DNA from: Chitinophaga sp. YR627
GTDB taxonomy: Bacteria; Bacteroidota; Bacteroidia; Chitinophagales; Chitinophagaceae
Direction of reading: 5' to 3'
DNA length: 64,000 nt
NCBI RefSeq assembly: GCF_900114995.1
Contig: NZ_FOUX01000001.1
Span: 2,046,001-2,110,000 of the forward strand
The translations under genes were made by a program, and so were the position numbers. Every line of letters begins with the position of its first letter. Position 1 is the stretch's first letter. The notes under the pieces are model-generated. The model was not told the DNA's origin, made no database searches, and saw only the letters and a program-made list of their open reading frames with translations. Below are positions 63,222-64,000 of this stretch, one piece after another.

Positions 63222-63908
63222 TCAATCTACTGGTGCAATCTTCTTAGCAGTATTCGATAAATAATAATGCCACAGCATCATGGTAGCAACGGACCTGAAA
63301 GGCGCCCATCCCTCACTGATTTCAAGCACCTGTTCTCTTGTGGTGGAAACGGGCAGTTGTTTCAGACGTTTCAAGGCATTGACTGCCGCAAGGTCGCCAA
63401 CCGGAAAGATATCCACCCGCTGTAATACAAACATGAGATAAACATCAATAGTCCAGTTGCCAATTCCTTTCAGACTGATCAGCTTACTGCGTACTTCATC
63501 ATCGGATAGCTGCTTCAGCATCTCAAGATTGATCTCTCCTCCTCTTATGGCCTGGGCCAGTCCCCTGATATAAACGGTCTTTTGACGGCTTACAAAACAC
63601 GCCCTCATTTCCTCATCACTCAGACTAAGAACCGCATCCGGCGTGAGTTGAATTGTTCTTTCTCTCAATTTATTCAAAGCAGCCAGTGCAGAAGCAAGCG
63701 AAACTTGCTGTTCCAGGATGATATGCACCAGTGCCTCAAAGGTGTTTGCCCTTGTCCACATTGGTGGGTAGCTATAAGTATCCAGAATCGCTTTCAGATC
63801 ATGATCAGCTCCTGCCAGGTGGTCACATAACTGATGATAGTTTTCAGCATTGAAAGTGGTCGGTATATTATGGGGAAGTGCAGTATTTGTCTTTTTCATT
63901 TGTGTCAT
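63222..63908 (-). CDS. DNA-3-methyladenine glycosylase II-like (AlkA/HhH-GPD)
   Basis: 228 aa. Helix-hairpin-helix LKGIGNWTIDVYLMF (146-160) followed by Gly-Asp with catalytic D172 in FPVGDLA. N-terminal helices ~50-90 (FEALVHIILEQQVSLASALA) fit. Removes alkylated bases from DNA. Start could be at residue 4. Its start is 5 bp from the stop of the next gene upstream on the minus strand, an Ogt-like methyltransferase, so they form an alkylation-repair operon. Confidence 0.92.
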   Translation of the reverse strand: MTQMKKTNTALPHNIPTTFNAENYHQLCDHLAGADHDLKAILDTYSYPPMWTRANTFEALVHIILEQQVSLASALAALNKLRERTIQLTPDAVLSLSDEEMRACFVSRQKTVYIRGLAQAIRGGEINLEMLKQLSDDEVRSKLISLKGIGNWTIDVYLMFVLQRVDIFPVGDLAAVNALKRLKQLPVSTTREQVLEISEGWAPFRSVATMMLWHYYLSNTAKKIAPVD

Positions 63909-63913
63909 ATAGA

Positions 63914-64000
63914 TCAGAAAAGAGTGGGCATTTTGTGAGCATTTTCAAGGTCAAGCAGGATAGATTTATTTTCCAGTCCACCTGCAAAGCCTACCAGCTT
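63914..64000 (-). CDS. Methylated-DNA-protein-cysteine methyltransferase-like (partial, 5' part outside window)
   Basis: The last 28 residues, KLVGFAGGLENKSILLDLEN then AHKMPTLF-stop, match the C-terminus of Ogt/MGMT proteins (GFAGGL, then LL.LE). The active-site PCHR part lies beyond the right edge. Stop at 63914-63916, 5 bp before the AlkA-like start. It would repair O6-alkylguanine. Confidence 0.75.
   Translation of the reverse strand, partial: KLVGFAGGLENKSILLDLENAHKMPTLF

Overview
The window looks like the chromosome of a chitin-degrading member of Bacteroidota, most like Chitinophaga or a close relative. The grounds are a SusC/SusD pair with an ECF sigma factor and a FecR anti-sigma factor of the DUF4974 type, a secreted GH18 chitinase with a type IX secretion C-terminal sorting domain, small families typical of the phylum (DUF5908, DUF6520-like, MauE/DoxX), and promoters of the TTTG / TAnnTTTG kind. 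The genus is an inference from gene content.

Layout. (1) 1-10017, minus strand: a tightly packed contractile injection system operon of the eCIS (Afp/PVC-like) class. In transcription order it encodes a DUF4255/Pvc16-like cap, an unrecognised 269-aa protein, one sheath, two tube proteins, a DUF5908 peptide, a LysM adaptor, a VgrG-like spike, a PAAR tip, a gp25-like wedge and a baseplate J-like protein that runs off the left edge. Next to it (10319-13487) lie a membrane-anchored GH18-fold protein that has lost its catalytic acids, an eCIS-associated DUF4157 protein and a small unknown protein. (2) 13662-14714: PepSY-like and CBS-domain genes. (3) 14918-29401: a complete respiratory complex I operon, nuoA-B-CD-E-F-G-H-I-J-K-L-M-N, preceded by a 71-bp tandem repeat holding a palindrome and followed by a decayed copy of the nuoN 3' end. 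(4) 29605-31709: a SnoaL-like protein, a MauE-like membrane protein and a small secreted peptide. (5) 32103-42266: SusD and SusC (minus), diverging from sigma factor and FecR (plus), then a multidomain chitinase behind a 66-bp near-perfect palindrome. (6) 42488-60492: a set of small redox and regulatory modules (AraC plus two aldo-keto reductases; HxlR plus two SDRs and an F420-type reductase; AraC plus two SDRs sharing a repeated operator), a sulfatase, an alpha/beta hydrolase lipoprotein and a GH2 hydrolase. Two sequence-identical tRNA-Arg(ACG) genes bound 45.4-60.6 kb. (7) 60.7-64 kb: SnoaL-like and unknown proteins, a secreted chitin-binding module, a DinB/Crp chimeric scar, and an alkylation-repair pair (AlkA-like glycosylase and the end of an Ogt-like methyltransferase).

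Most noteworthy: the pseudo-chitinase membrane protein beside the injection system; a coherent AraC regulon predicted from three copies of a two-half-site operator (21-bp period); a tRNA-Arg whose D-loop/T-loop tertiary pair reads A19-U56 instead of G19-C56 in both copies; the 66-bp palindrome upstream of the chitinase; and three independent short tandem duplications of about 70-120 bp.

All family names come from reading translated sequence and motifs; no database search was possible.
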